A DNA stretch of 64,000 nucleotides from Deltaproteobacteria bacterium RIFCSPHIGHO2_02_FULL_40_28. GTDB taxonomy: Bacteria > UBA10199 > 2-12-FULL-40-28. The stretch lies in NCBI GenBank assembly GCA_001798135.1, contig MGRJ01000009.1, positions 39,345 through 103,344 on the forward strand, read 5' to 3'. The translations under genes and the position numbers were made by a program. The notes under the pieces are model-generated. The model was not told the origin of the DNA and made no database searches. It was given only the letters and a program-made list of their open reading frames with translations. This document shows positions 53,810 to 62,404 of the stretch, one piece after another (within the stretch, counting starts at the first letter, position 1; every line of letters begins with the position of its first letter).

Positions 53810-55351
53810 ATGCCTAAAATTACACGTGCCATTATGAGTGTTACCGATAAAACAGGCATTGTAGAGCTTGGAAAAGTTTTGCAAGCGTGCCATGTTGAAA
53901 TTCTTTCAACTGGTGGTACCGCAAAAGCCTTAAGGGATGCGGGTATTGCTGTGGTTGATGTAGCGGCCTACACAGGATCTCCAGAGATTTTGGATGGAAG
54001 ATTAAAAACTCTTCATCCCATGATTGAAGGAGGTATTTTAGGAATACGCAGTAATGCAAAACATCAGGAGGAGATGAAAAAAGAAAAAATAAAACCCATC
54101 GATTTGGTGGTGGTTAACCTCTATGAATTTGAAAAAACAACAGCCGATCCCAACTGTAGTTTAGAACATGCCATCGAAAATATCGATATTGGCGGACCTA
54201 CGATGCTTCGGGCAGCTGCTAAAAATCATCCCTTTGTTACTGTGGTTTGTGATCCCGGTGATTATCCTGCCTTAATCAACGAACTTCAAAAAAGTCAGGG
54301 AGTGGTGAGTGAAAAAACTAATTTTACTTTGGCTGTTAAGGTTTTTCAAAAAACAGCTGCGTATGACGGTGCGATTGCAGGTTATCTTGCCAAAAAAGTA
54401 GCAGATCAAGGTTTGGGTTTTTCTGATGTTTTAAGTTTAAATTTTAAAAAAATTCAGGATTTGCGTTATGGAGAAAATCCCCATCAAAAGGCTGCTGTTT
54501 ATAAATCGAGTTTTGAGCATGATGGGATTATCGATGGTATTCAACTTCAAGGAAAAGAACTGTCTTACAACAATTATGCCGATCTTGATTCGGCTTATCG
54601 TTTAGTGAGTATGTTTGCAGAGCCAGCAGTTGTTATTATTAAACATGCAAATCCTTGTGGAGTTGCTATTGCTGAAAAACTAGTCGATGCTTTTATTAAA
54701 GCCCGCGCGGGTGATCCTCTTTCTAGTTTTGGCGGCATTGTAGGGCTTAACCAAACTTTAGATGGACCTACAGCAAAAATAATTTCAGAAACTTTTTTCG
54801 AATGTATTGTAGCTCCCAATTTTGATCCAGAAGCTTTAAATATTTTGTCTAAAAAAACAAATTTAAGATTACTCAAACTTAAAACTTTTCAAAATAAGGG
54901 AAGCCTAGAAATTAAAAAAATTTCAGGAGGGTTGCTTGTGCAAGATGCAGATTGTGGGGTTCCTTCTGAATTAAAGGTGGTTACCAAACGGGCACCAAGT
55001 CTTGCAGAAATGAAAGAACTTCAATTTGCTTGGAAAGTTGTCAAACAAGTAAAATCCAATGCCATTGTTTTTACGCAAAACGGTCAAACTCTTGGGATTG
55101 GGGCGGGGCAGATGAGCCGGGTTGATTCGGTTAAAATTGCAGCGATAAAATCCCAAAAGAGTTTGCAAGGAGCTGTCATGGCCTCGGATGCTTTTTTTCC
55201 TTTTCGTGATGGTTTAGATGAAGCAGCTCGTATGGGCATTAAGGCAGTGATTCAACCAGGGGGATCGGTGAAGGATTCGGAAGTAATAGCAGCAGCCGAT
55301 GAGCATGGGATTGCGATGGTGTTTACGGGAATGAGACATTTTTTGCATTAA
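53810..55351 (+). CDS. purH: Bifunctional AICAR formyltransferase / IMP cyclohydrolase
   Basis: Last two steps of IMP synthesis. 513 aa. The N-terminal IMP cyclohydrolase ([31 protein letters not shown]) is followed by AICAR formyltransferase ([36 protein letters not shown], and near the end [14 protein letters not shown] and FTGMRHFLH). Full length. It starts 9 bases after the MCE gene. Confidence 0.96.
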   Translation: MPKITRAIMSVTDKTGIVELGKVLQACHVEILSTGGTAKALRDAGIAVVDVAAYTGSPEILDGRLKTLHPMIEGGILGIRSNAKHQEEMKKEKIKPIDLVVVNLYEFEKTTADPNCSLEHAIENIDIGGPTMLRAAAKNHPFVTVVCDPGDYPALINELQKSQGVVSEKTNFTLAVKVFQKTAAYDGAIAGYLAKKVADQGLGFSDVLSLNFKKIQDLRYGENPHQKAAVYKSSFEHDGIIDGIQLQGKELSYNNYADLDSAYRLVSMFAEPAVVIIKHANPCGVAIAEKLVDAFIKARAGDPLSSFGGIVGLNQTLDGPTAKIISETFFECIVAPNFDPEALNILSKKTNLRLLKLKTFQNKGSLEIKKISGGLLVQDADCGVPSELKVVTKRAPSLAEMKELQFAWKVVKQVKSNAIVFTQNGQTLGIGAGQMSRVDSVKIAAIKSQKSLQGAVMASDAFFPFRDGLDEAARMGIKAVIQPGGSVKDSEVIAAADEHGIAMVFTGMRHFLH

Positions 55352-55362
55352 ATTCCAATAAT

Positions 55363-55488
55363 AAAAATGGGTGGCATGGAGAAGCCTCTTTATTTTTTGA
55401 TTCCGAGGACTGTCTGACGAGCCTTCGGGCGAGGAGTTCCGCAGGAACAAAAAATAAAGAGGCTTCTCCAATGACAGGACCCATTTTT
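55363..55488. repeat. Hairpin repeat family B, copy 2, inside a long inverted repeat
   Basis: The core at 55403-55445 reads GAGGACTGTCTGACGAGCC with a GCC-TTCG-GGC hairpin and GGAGTTCCGCAGG. It is enclosed by a perfect 22-bp inverted repeat (55377-55398 / 55449-55470) that is unique to this locus, and by outer 10-bp arms AAAAATGGGT / ACCCATTTTT (55363-55372 / 55479-55488). It lies just after purH, co-oriented with it, and faces the convergent fmdB-like gene. Confidence 0.85.
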
Positions 55489-55518
55489 AGGATGGATCCC
55501 CGCCTACGCGGGGATGAC
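55489..55518. repeat. Palindromic repeat of the 'gtcatcc' type (family E)
   Basis: GGATCCCCGCCTACGCGGGGATGACA-like element with stem CCCCGC / GCGGGG. The same class of palindrome occurs inside the MITE at 38.8 kb and, in shorter form, within ileS. It lies directly after repeat B copy 2. Confidence 0.65.
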
Positions 55519-55521
55519 ACT

Positions 55522-55806
55522 TTACATAGATTTCTCTTTTTTTTCTGCCTTAGGTGTTTTTTCTGCTGCTTTTTCGGGAGTGCTTTCTTTTGATTTTGGG
55601 GTCTCAGTTTTTTCTTCTGGTTTTTTTCGTCCCGCAAAATCTGTAACGTACCAACCCGTACCCTTCAACTGAAAAGCAGTTTGTGAAATCAATTTTATTA
55701 ATTTCCCCTTACATTTGGGGCAACGTGTTTTGGGTTTCTCGCTCATGGATTGTTGAAACTCCAAGTGAGACGCACATTTTTGACATTTGTATTCGTAAAT
55801 AGGCAT
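55522..55806 (-). CDS. FmdB-type zinc-ribbon protein with charged tail
   Basis: 94 aa. N-terminal zinc ribbon [11 protein letters not shown]...RCPKCKG, typical of the FmdB/CxxC regulatory-protein family, then GTGWYVTDF and a 35-residue low-complexity tail rich in Lys, Glu, Pro and Thr. Members are proposed regulators, but function is not established. The ATG at 55804-55806 matches the family start; a longer reading adds eight hydrophobic residues. Confidence 0.88.
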   Translation of the reverse strand: MPIYEYKCQKCASHLEFQQSMSEKPKTRCPKCKGKLIKLISQTAFQLKGTGWYVTDFAGRKKPEEKTETPKSKESTPEKAAEKTPKAEKKEKSM

Positions 55807-55870
55807 GTTGGAGATAAAATAGTAAACCAAGGATGTTGTGTCAAGCTTGTCAAGGCAAAAGATAAATAGA

Positions 55871-55889
55871 CTTGACTAGTCTAGTCAAG
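55871..55889. promoter_or_regulatory. 19-bp palindromic operator of the second Phd/VapC pair
   Basis: cttgactagtctagtcaag: perfect 9-bp arms around a single central base, containing a TTGACT -35-like hexamer. It ends 18 bases before the antitoxin ATG at 55908. Position and symmetry fit autorepression by the antitoxin. Confidence 0.6.
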
Positions 55890-55907
55890 TTAGATAAAAT
55901 AAAAACC

Positions 55908-56171
55908 ATGAGTGAAGCTTATTCCATTTACGAGGCCAAAACCCATTTTAGCAAACTTGTTAAAAAAGTAAGGGAAGGAAAAGAAATTATCATCAAGGAT
56001 AGGGGAACCCCTGTGGGAAAACTAGTTCCTATCAAGCATGAAAAAAGTTTTAACCAGCGGATGGAGGCCCTTGTAACCCGTGGACTTATTGCTTCTCCCA
56101 AAAGTTCCAAAATTCCCAAGGGAATTAAGAGGGCGGGGGCACTCAAAAGGTTTTTGGAGGACAGGGAGTAG
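55908..56171 (+). CDS. Phd/YefM-type antitoxin
   Basis: 87 aa. SIYEAKTHFSKLVKKVREGKEIIIKDRGTPVGKLVPI is the canonical Phd-fold half, followed by a basic toxin-binding tail. The ATG at 55908 is the natural start; a TTG at 55872 would lie inside the operator palindrome. Stop one base before the toxin ATG. Confidence 0.9.
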   Translation: MSEAYSIYEAKTHFSKLVKKVREGKEIIIKDRGTPVGKLVPIKHEKSFNQRMEALVTRGLIASPKSSKIPKGIKRAGALKRFLEDRE

Positions 56172-56172
56172 C

Positions 56173-56565
56173 ATGAAGGCTTACATAGATTCTTCCGCGC
56201 TTGTTGCCATTTTGTTTAACGAACCTCAATCAGCTCATTTCCGGACTTTTTTTCAAAAACATCGTAAACAGGTTTTAAGTGCCTCGTTGTTAGAGGCGGA
56301 AGTGTTTGCTGCTGCTAAAAGGGAAGATATTCCCTTGGAAGAAGCCCTGGGGTTTATCGATTTAATCGCTTTGGTTTTTCCAGATGATTCCTTGCAAAGG
56401 GAGTATTTGAAAATTTTTCAAAAAGGCTATCTTCGTGGGGCCGATGCCTTTCATTTGGCAGTCGCCCTGTACTTGGATCCAGAATGTCAAAACCTTACTT
56501 TCATTACGGCCGATCACAAACAGGCCCAAATAGCCCAATCACTTGGGTTTAAAGTCATTCAATAA
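56173..56565 (+). CDS. PIN-domain toxin (VapC-type RNase)
   Basis: 130 aa. PIN residues: Asp in AYIDSSALVAILF, Glu in LLEAEVFAAAKRE, Asp in RGADAFHLAVAL and Asp in FITADHKQ. One base after the antitoxin stop. The sequence differs clearly from the VapC at 49.9 kb, so the two pairs are not a recent duplication. Confidence 0.9.
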   Translation: MKAYIDSSALVAILFNEPQSAHFRTFFQKHRKQVLSASLLEAEVFAAAKREDIPLEEALGFIDLIALVFPDDSLQREYLKIFQKGYLRGADAFHLAVALYLDPECQNLTFITADHKQAQIAQSLGFKVIQ

Positions 56566-56597
56566 TTTTAAAACTTTTACACTTACTGAGCAGGTGT

Positions 56598-56730
56598 GGC
56601 ACAGGAGGAGGTCAAGAAGCCAGGGGGAAGTGTTTTTTGAGGAGCGAGGACTGTTTGACGAGCCCTGAGCAAAGCCTTCGGGCGAGGAGTTCCGCAGGGA
56701 CGAAAGAAATATTTCCCCCTGGCCTGTGCG
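56598..56730. repeat. Hairpin repeat family B, copy 3, with nested locus-specific arms
   Basis: The core at 56646-56699 reads GAGGACTGTTTGACGAGCCC, with an 11-base insertion before GCCTTCGGGC, and ends GGAGTTCCGCAGG. Around it CCAGGGGGAA pairs with TTCCCCCTGG, and GCACAGG pairs with CCTGTGC further out. It is co-oriented with the VapC gene that precedes it and lies before lysC. Confidence 0.8.
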
Positions 56731-56818
56731 AGAGAATTGCAGGATGCTTTGGTTCCATCCAGTTGACTTTCTTCTAAGTGTGCATTAATTCTTCATCTCT
56801 TTGGAATTTGAGGAAAAA

Positions 56819-58036
56819 ATGTCACTTATTGTTCAAAAATTTGGTGGTACTTCGGTTCAGGATATAAACCATATTCGCCATGTGGCCCAAAGAGTGATAG
56901 AAACCAAAAAACAAGGCCATGATGTGGTGGTTGTTTTATCGGCCATGGCGGGTGAAACCAATCGCCTGATTAAACTGGCCCATGAAGCTAACCCGGATCC
57001 TGATAGCAGAGAATATGATCAACTGATTTCTACGGGCGAGCAAGTAACCATTGCGCTTTTAGCTCTTTGTCTTCAGTCTCTTGGGCAGCCTGCCCGTTCT
57101 TTTTTGGGACATCAGGTGAAAATTTTAACTAATTCAGTTCACTCGCGAGCTAAAATTCAAAGCATTGATGCCACGCGTATTTTTGAAACCTTAAAACAAA
57201 ATTGTGTGGTTATTGTAGCTGGTTTTCAGGGGAGTGACGAAGCGGGAAATATTACAACCCTGGGGCGTGGAGGTTCAGATACAACCGCAGTGGCAATAGC
57301 AGCAGCACTGAAGGCAAATCTTTGTGAAATTTATACCGATGTTGATGGAGTGTACACAACAGATCCCAGAATTTGTTCTGACGCTAAAAAATTGGATAAA
57401 ATCTCTTTTGATGAAATGATGGAACTGGCCAGCCAGGGTGCTCAAGTATTGCAAATGCGCTCGGTAGTGTTTGCAGCCAAGTATGGTGTTAAATTGGTGG
57501 TGCGTTCTTCGTTTAATAAAAACGAGGGAACCTTGATTTGTAAGGAGGATAAACCTATGGAAGACGTTGTTGTTTCAGGAATTACTCTCGATGAAGGAGA
57601 AGCTAAGTTGGCACTCCGGCGCCTGCCCGATCGCCCTGGGGTTGCCTCGCGTATTTTTTTACCAGTGGCCAAAGCTGGAATTAACGTCGACATGATTGTA
57701 CAAAATATAAGCGCTGATGGTTTTACAGATTTAACTTTTACTGTGCCTTCAAATGTTTTGAAAGAAACCAGAAAACTGATTGAAAAAGTAGGAAGTGAAG
57801 TTGGTTTTGATAAAATTGAAGCCGATGAAGACATTGCTAAAGTGTCTATTGTAGGTGTGGGAATGCGTTCTCATTCTGGAGTGGCAGCCAAGGTTTTTGA
57901 AACTCTTTCACAAAATAAAATTAATATCGAAATGATTTCAACATCCGAAATTCGGATTTCGGTGGTGGTTAAAAAAGACTTTGGAAAAAAAGCAGTGATG
58001 GCTCTTCATAAGGCTTTCGACATGGCTCAAGTTTAA
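56819..58036 (+). CDS. lysC: Aspartate kinase
   Basis: First step of Lys, Thr and Met synthesis. 405 aa. Kinase domain with [11 protein letters not shown] at the N-terminus, [13 protein letters not shown] and [17 protein letters not shown]; two C-terminal ACT domains (about 265-405) that bind feedback inhibitors. The ATG at 56819 has GAGGA upstream. One base separates it from cimA. Confidence 0.96.
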   Translation: MSLIVQKFGGTSVQDINHIRHVAQRVIETKKQGHDVVVVLSAMAGETNRLIKLAHEANPDPDSREYDQLISTGEQVTIALLALCLQSLGQPARSFLGHQVKILTNSVHSRAKIQSIDATRIFETLKQNCVVIVAGFQGSDEAGNITTLGRGGSDTTAVAIAAALKANLCEIYTDVDGVYTTDPRICSDAKKLDKISFDEMMELASQGAQVLQMRSVVFAAKYGVKLVVRSSFNKNEGTLICKEDKPMEDVVVSGITLDEGEAKLALRRLPDRPGVASRIFLPVAKAGINVDMIVQNISADGFTDLTFTVPSNVLKETRKLIEKVGSEVGFDKIEADEDIAKVSIVGVGMRSHSGVAAKVFETLSQNKINIEMISTSEIRISVVVKKDFGKKAVMALHKAFDMAQV

Positions 58037-58037
58037 T

Positions 58038-59627
58038 ATGGCATCAAAAAAGAAACATATTCAGATTTATGATACAACGCTTCGAGATGGTGCTCAGTCG
58101 GAGAATATTACTTTTACCGTGGGAGACAAACTTCGCATTTGTACTCAACTTGATCAAGCCGGCTTTGACTACATTGAAGCGGGTTGGCCAGGGGCCTCAC
58201 CCAAAGACACTGATTTTTTTGATCGGGCAAAAAAGGAATTAAAATTAAAGCATGCCAAACTGGTTGCCTTTGGTTCCACCCGAAAGGCCAGCAATTCTCC
58301 AGAGAAAGATAAAATTTTAAATGATCTCATTGCCGCCCAAACAAAAGTGGTTTGTATTTTTGGTAAAACCTGGGATTTACATGTGCGGTCTGCACTTCGT
58401 ATTTCACTCAAAGAAAATTTAAAACTTATCACCGACTCGGTGGCTTATCTTAAAAAAGCAGGACGTGAAGTGATTTATGATGCCGAACATTTTTTTGATG
58501 GTTACAAGGCCAATAAAAAGTATGCCCTGGACACCCTGCAGGCAGCAGCAAAAGGTGGGGCTGATCGGATTGTACTGTGTGATACCAATGGAGGCACTTT
58601 GCCTGATGAGATTGAAAAATTAGTTAAAGATATTAAATCAAAAATGCGTATGCCCTTAGGAATACACTGCCACAACGATTCGGGGACAGCAGTTGCTAAT
58701 TCAATGGCAGCAGTTAAGGCAGGTGTTACCCAAGTGCAAGGGTGTGTAAATGGTATCGGAGAAAGATGTGGTAATGCCAATCTTGTAACCATTGTGGCTA
58801 ATCTGGAGCTTAAGCTTGGATTTCATTGTATAGGGGCCCCACAACTTAAAAATTTACGTGAACTTTCTCTTTTTGTGGATGAAATGGCCAACAGAGCAAG
58901 CGATGCACGTCAGCCCTATGTTGGACTTTCGGCCTTTGCACACAAAGGGGGAATGCATGTAAATGCTATTTTAAAAAATAGTAAAACCTACGAACATATT
59001 GATCCCACTCGTGTGGGAAACCAGCAGCGTATTTTGCTTTCGGATTATTCGGGTGCTTCGACCATGTTTTATAAATTGAAGAAGTATGGGGTGGATATCA
59101 GTGCCACTGATCCCCATGTTACAAAACTTTTAACCACCTTGAAGGATAAGGAAAACCAGGGCTACCACTATGAAGGGGCCGAAGGTTCTTTTGAAATTTT
59201 GGTTAAAAAAGCCATGGGAGATTATAAGCCTCATTTTGAGCTTAAAGATTTTCGTGTAACCGATGAAGTGGTAAGTGATTCGGGTGGAAAGGCAACTTCA
59301 GAAGCAGAGGTTCATTTAGCAGTTAATGGACACGAAGAAAAAACTACGGCCAAGGGAGTAGGTCCTGTTCATGCTATCGATCAAGCTCTTCGAGGTGCGC
59401 TTGAGCGTTTTTATCCTTCCATTGCTCAAATGAAACTTCTGGATTACAAGGTGAGGGTTCTTCCTGCCAATCTTGAGGGTACAGCGGCCACAGTACGTGT
59501 TTTGATTGAGTTTGGTGATGATAAAACCCAGTGGGGCACCATTGGCGTGTCCGAAAATATCATCCATGCCTCTTATCAAGCCCTGGTAGATGGCATTGAT
59601 TTCAAGCTTTTTAAAGATCGGGTTTGA
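58038..59627 (+). CDS. cimA: (R)-citramalate synthase
   Basis: Condenses pyruvate and acetyl-CoA to (R)-citramalate, a threonine-independent route to 2-oxobutyrate and isoleucine. 529 aa. The DRE-TIM core has IYDTTLRDGAQSENITFTVGDK, the metal-binding HCHNDSGTAVANSMAA and QGCVNGIGERCGNA; the C-terminal LeuA allosteric domain spans about 380-529. The length and the insert EAGWPGASPKDTDFF are typical of the citramalate subgroup rather than isopropylmalate synthase. Confidence 0.92.
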   Translation: MASKKKHIQIYDTTLRDGAQSENITFTVGDKLRICTQLDQAGFDYIEAGWPGASPKDTDFFDRAKKELKLKHAKLVAFGSTRKASNSPEKDKILNDLIAAQTKVVCIFGKTWDLHVRSALRISLKENLKLITDSVAYLKKAGREVIYDAEHFFDGYKANKKYALDTLQAAAKGGADRIVLCDTNGGTLPDEIEKLVKDIKSKMRMPLGIHCHNDSGTAVANSMAAVKAGVTQVQGCVNGIGERCGNANLVTIVANLELKLGFHCIGAPQLKNLRELSLFVDEMANRASDARQPYVGLSAFAHKGGMHVNAILKNSKTYEHIDPTRVGNQQRILLSDYSGASTMFYKLKKYGVDISATDPHVTKLLTTLKDKENQGYHYEGAEGSFEILVKKAMGDYKPHFELKDFRVTDEVVSDSGGKATSEAEVHLAVNGHEEKTTAKGVGPVHAIDQALRGALERFYPSIAQMKLLDYKVRVLPANLEGTAATVRVLIEFGDDKTQWGTIGVSENIIHASYQALVDGIDFKLFKDRV

Positions 59628-59655
59628 CGAAAAGCCTTCTTTAAGGTATTGAAAA

Positions 59656-59694
59656 GTCAATTTTAATTGACAATCCTGACATTTAAACTAAAAT
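59656..59694 (+). promoter_or_regulatory. Promoter of the OmpA-type gene with overlapping palindrome
   Basis: TTGACA (59667-59672), a 16-base spacer and TAAAAT (59689-59694). The perfect inverted repeat GTCAATT-tt-AATTGAC (59656-59671) overlaps the -35 and could be an operator. Confidence 0.6.
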
Positions 59695-59727
59695 ACATGA
59701 CAATACATTACCTTAGGGGGGATCTGT

Positions 59728-61068
59728 ATGAAAAACTGCATAAAAAATAGAACAGGTAAGCGTTTTATCACTCAAGCCTTGTTTCTGCTTTTTTGGCTTG
59801 TAGGAGTTCAGGCAGCACAAGCAGCTTACCAGTCTAGTTTTGATGTGATTACCTTCGAGCCAGCGGTGGATGGAGGTAAGTATGTGAGCATTTATGGTTC
59901 CCAAAATTTAAAAGCCTGGCAGGGAGATCTGGGTATTTATATCGACTATGCAGATAAGCCGCTCCAGTTTGTTGCTACAGGGGCAGCTGTTGGAAGCCAA
60001 TCAGTTGTTGATAAATTAATTGTAGCCGATGTTTTTGGTGCTTTGGGTATGACGGATTGGTTTGAAATTGGAATCAATATTCCCATTATAGCCTACAACG
60101 ATTTTTTCACCGATGATGCTGCTGCCCTATCAGATAATGGTGGAGGCATGGGCGACATCATGATGATGATGAAGTTTCGTCTTGTTGATATTGACAAACA
60201 TAAAGTTGGTTTAGGTTTTATGCCTTTTATTACTCTGCCTAGTGGTGATGTGGTGCGCTACATGGGTAATGGTAGCGTAACTGGAGGTGCTACTATTATT
60301 GGAGATTGGCAAATTCACGAAAGATTTAGTGTTTCAGCAAACGTGGGAGCAGCGCTTAGAGATGATGTAACCAAGCATGGAGTTCGTATTGACGATCAAT
60401 TTATTTACGGTGTTGGTCTTAACCTGAGAATGGCAAAAAATTGGGAAGCGATTGGTGAAGCTTTTGGCCGAACCACCATGAGGGATTTTTATTCTTTTGC
60501 TTCAGAAACCCCCTTTGAAGCAGGTGGTGCTATTAGGCACTTGTTTGGTGAAAGTGGATTTGTAGCTGATGTGGGAGGTACTGTTGGTATTGTTGATGGA
60601 GTTGGTTCTCCCCGTTATCGTATTTATGCAGGCTTAAAGTGGATAGCTCCCATCAAAGATGCCTGTCCTGAGTGTCCGCCGCCCGCACCTCCACCTGATC
60701 CTCGTATTAAGGGTGATAAAATTGTTATTTGGGGAAAAATTTTCTTTGATACAGACAAATCCATTATCAAGCCTATTTCTTATCCTGTCTTGGATGATGT
60801 GATAGATGTGATGCAAAAAAATCCCCAACTTCAATTGGTTGAAGTGCAGGGACATTGCGATATTAGAGGTGGGCACGAATATAATATGGGTTTATCTCAG
60901 CGTCGTGCTGAAGCTGTGCGGGATTACCTAGTTAGTAAAGGAATTGAAGCCTCAAAACTAGTGGCTAGAGGATATGGTTTAACGCGTCCCATTGCAGATA
61001 ACACCACCAAGGAAGGCATGAGCCAAAATAGACGTGTTGAGTTTGTGATTATGCAGCGCGAGTTTTAA
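59728..61068 (+). CDS. Outer-membrane beta-barrel protein with C-terminal OmpA domain
   Basis: 446 aa. Signal peptide to about residue 31 (VQAAQAAYQ). About residues 40-305 are a beta-barrel region with alternating strands, ending before a Pro-rich linker (CPPPAPPPDP). The C-terminal OmpA/peptidoglycan-binding domain has FDTDKSIIKPISYPVLDDV, GHCDIRGGHEYNMGLSQRRA and SQNRRVEFVI. It likely anchors the outer membrane to the cell wall and may be a porin. Single-gene unit with its own promoter and terminator. Confidence 0.92.
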   Translation: MKNCIKNRTGKRFITQALFLLFWLVGVQAAQAAYQSSFDVITFEPAVDGGKYVSIYGSQNLKAWQGDLGIYIDYADKPLQFVATGAAVGSQSVVDKLIVADVFGALGMTDWFEIGINIPIIAYNDFFTDDAAALSDNGGGMGDIMMMMKFRLVDIDKHKVGLGFMPFITLPSGDVVRYMGNGSVTGGATIIGDWQIHERFSVSANVGAALRDDVTKHGVRIDDQFIYGVGLNLRMAKNWEAIGEAFGRTTMRDFYSFASETPFEAGGAIRHLFGESGFVADVGGTVGIVDGVGSPRYRIYAGLKWIAPIKDACPECPPPAPPPDPRIKGDKIVIWGKIFFDTDKSIIKPISYPVLDDVIDVMQKNPQLQLVEVQGHCDIRGGHEYNMGLSQRRAEAVRDYLVSKGIEASKLVARGYGLTRPIADNTTKEGMSQNRRVEFVIMQREF

Positions 61069-61090
61069 ACGTTGGCCTTTTTCTTTAAAA

Positions 61091-61119
61091 AAGCCCCGAA
61101 AAATCGGGGCTTTTTTTTT
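61091..61119 (+). terminator. Rho-independent terminator of the OmpA-type gene
   Basis: AAGCCCCGA (61091-61099), an AAAA loop and TCGGGGCTT (61104-61112), followed by T to 61119. It lies 23 bases after the stop. Confidence 0.93.
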
Positions 61120-61137
61120 ATCTTGAATTGGGATACA

Positions 61138-61159
61138 GGGCAACCACGGGGGGTTGCCC
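61138..61159. repeat. GGGCAACC/GGTTGCCC hairpin repeat
   Basis: Perfect 8-bp arms (61138-61145 / 61152-61159) around ACGGGG. This is followed by further GC-rich, repeat-like sequence (cttcgcagggcgggaggt) that supplies the GGGAGGT Shine-Dalgarno of the cysteine desulfurase gene. Confidence 0.6.
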
Positions 61160-61207
61160 CTACTCACCCTGCACCCCCTGGCCTTCGCAGGGCGGGAGGT
61201 ATTTATT

Positions 61208-62332
61208 ATGCGTTTTTATTTTGATTATAATGCCACAACCCCCTTGTGTGAGAAGGCTCGTCAGGCTTTCACCCAACATATTGATTTGATGAATCCAAGT
61301 AGTGTACACACGGAAGGCAGAAGAGCTAAAGAGTTGATAGAAAAAGCGAGAGGGAAGGTTAGTGGATACTTGGATTGTGATGCAGACCAAATTCTTTGGA
61401 CTTCTGGCACAACAGAATCAAATAATCATCTTTTTACAAGTTTGGCCCAAACTCCAAATTCTAGAAAAAAAATTATCACAACCACTGTTGAACATGATGC
61501 TGTTTTAAAACCCTTAGAAAATTTGGAAAAGAAAGGATTTATTATCAAAAAAATTTCTGTTGATCGTCATGGAAAACTGGATTGGGAAAATTTTCACCAT
61601 GAACTTGATGATCAAACTCTTTTAGTGTCAGTAATGCTTGCTAATAATGAAACAGGAATCATTTTTCCCTTTGAGCGTATTATTTTAGAGGCGCATCAAA
61701 AAGGAGCCTTAGTTCATACCGATGCTGCTTGTGCAGTAGGGAAAATTCCTCTTTTTTTTAAAAAATGGGACCTCGATTTTTTAAGTTTTTCAGCTCATAA
61801 ATTTTATGGTCCTAAGGGAGTGGGAGGGCTTCTTGTTAAAAAGGATTTGACTCACCCCTTACTTTTTGGAGGGCCTCAAGAAAGGGGGCTTAGAGCTGGA
61901 ACAGAAAATGTGCCAGGCATCATTGCAACAGCAGAGGCCATAAGATTTTCTTATGAAAATTTGGAAAAAGAAAATCAAAGGCTTGTAACCTTAAGGAACT
62001 TGCTAAAGAATGGGATTCAAGCTATTGATTTTAAAGCAGTTTTTCATGAGGCAATTGAGGCTCAATTACCTGGCACTTTCAATGTAGGTTTTAGTGATGT
62101 GCAAGGGCAAACCCTTGTTACCCGATTGGATTTAGAAGGAGTGGCCTCCTCAGTGGGTTCGGCCTGTTATTCGGGCACAATGCAAATATCGCGTGTTTTA
62201 CGAGAGATGGGAATTTCTCAAGATGAAGCGAGGGGTTCACTTCGTTTTTCGTTTGGGCGATTTACGACGGAAGAAGAAGTAAAAGGACTGCTAGATATTT
62301 TAAGAAAAATTTTACCGGAGATGAGCCCCTAA
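61208..62332 (+). CDS. Cysteine desulfurase (NifS/IscS type)
   Basis: PLP enzyme that takes sulfur from cysteine as a protein persulfide. 374 aa. H96 in TTTVEHDAVL, the PLP Lys K198 in SFSAHKFYGPKG and catalytic C320 in VGSACYSG. N-terminal YFDYNATTPL. The ATG at 61208 follows GGAGGT by eight bases. It is followed by mnmA, so tRNA 2-thiouridine synthesis is the likely main role. No iscU or iscA is adjacent. Confidence 0.92.
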   Translation: MRFYFDYNATTPLCEKARQAFTQHIDLMNPSSVHTEGRRAKELIEKARGKVSGYLDCDADQILWTSGTTESNNHLFTSLAQTPNSRKKIITTTVEHDAVLKPLENLEKKGFIIKKISVDRHGKLDWENFHHELDDQTLLVSVMLANNETGIIFPFERIILEAHQKGALVHTDAACAVGKIPLFFKKWDLDFLSFSAHKFYGPKGVGGLLVKKDLTHPLLFGGPQERGLRAGTENVPGIIATAEAIRFSYENLEKENQRLVTLRNLLKNGIQAIDFKAVFHEAIEAQLPGTFNVGFSDVQGQTLVTRLDLEGVASSVGSACYSGTMQISRVLREMGISQDEARGSLRFSFGRFTTEEEVKGLLDILRKILPEMSP

Positions 62333-62345
62333 AGGTTTTACAGTT

Positions 62346-62397
62346 CGTCATCGCGAGCGACCCTGAGCGGAAGCGAAGGGAAGCGTGGCGATCCAGG
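62346..62397. repeat. Palindromic repeat 'gtcatcgcgagc...gcgatccagg' (family D, copy 1)
   Basis: GTCATCGCGAGCG at the left and GTGGCGATCCAGG at the right pair through ATCGC / GCGAT around an internal AGCGGAAGCGAAGGG segment. It ends 7 bases before the mnmA ATG; its terminal CCAGG provides the only Shine-Dalgarno-like bases of mnmA. Confidence 0.7.
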
Positions 62398-62404
62398 TTT
62401 TAAT

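Noticed and set aside
55323..55351. Frameshifted or extended purH
   Set aside because: PurH ends with the normal [13 protein letters not shown] terminus; no frameshift is needed.
55323..55637. Basic 104-residue frame after purH on the minus strand
   Set aside because: It runs through repeat B and the low-complexity tail of the FmdB-type gene in another frame.
57442..57834. 130-residue frame antisense to lysC
   Set aside because: It lies wholly opposite a well-conserved enzyme, has no family resemblance and no ribosome-binding site.
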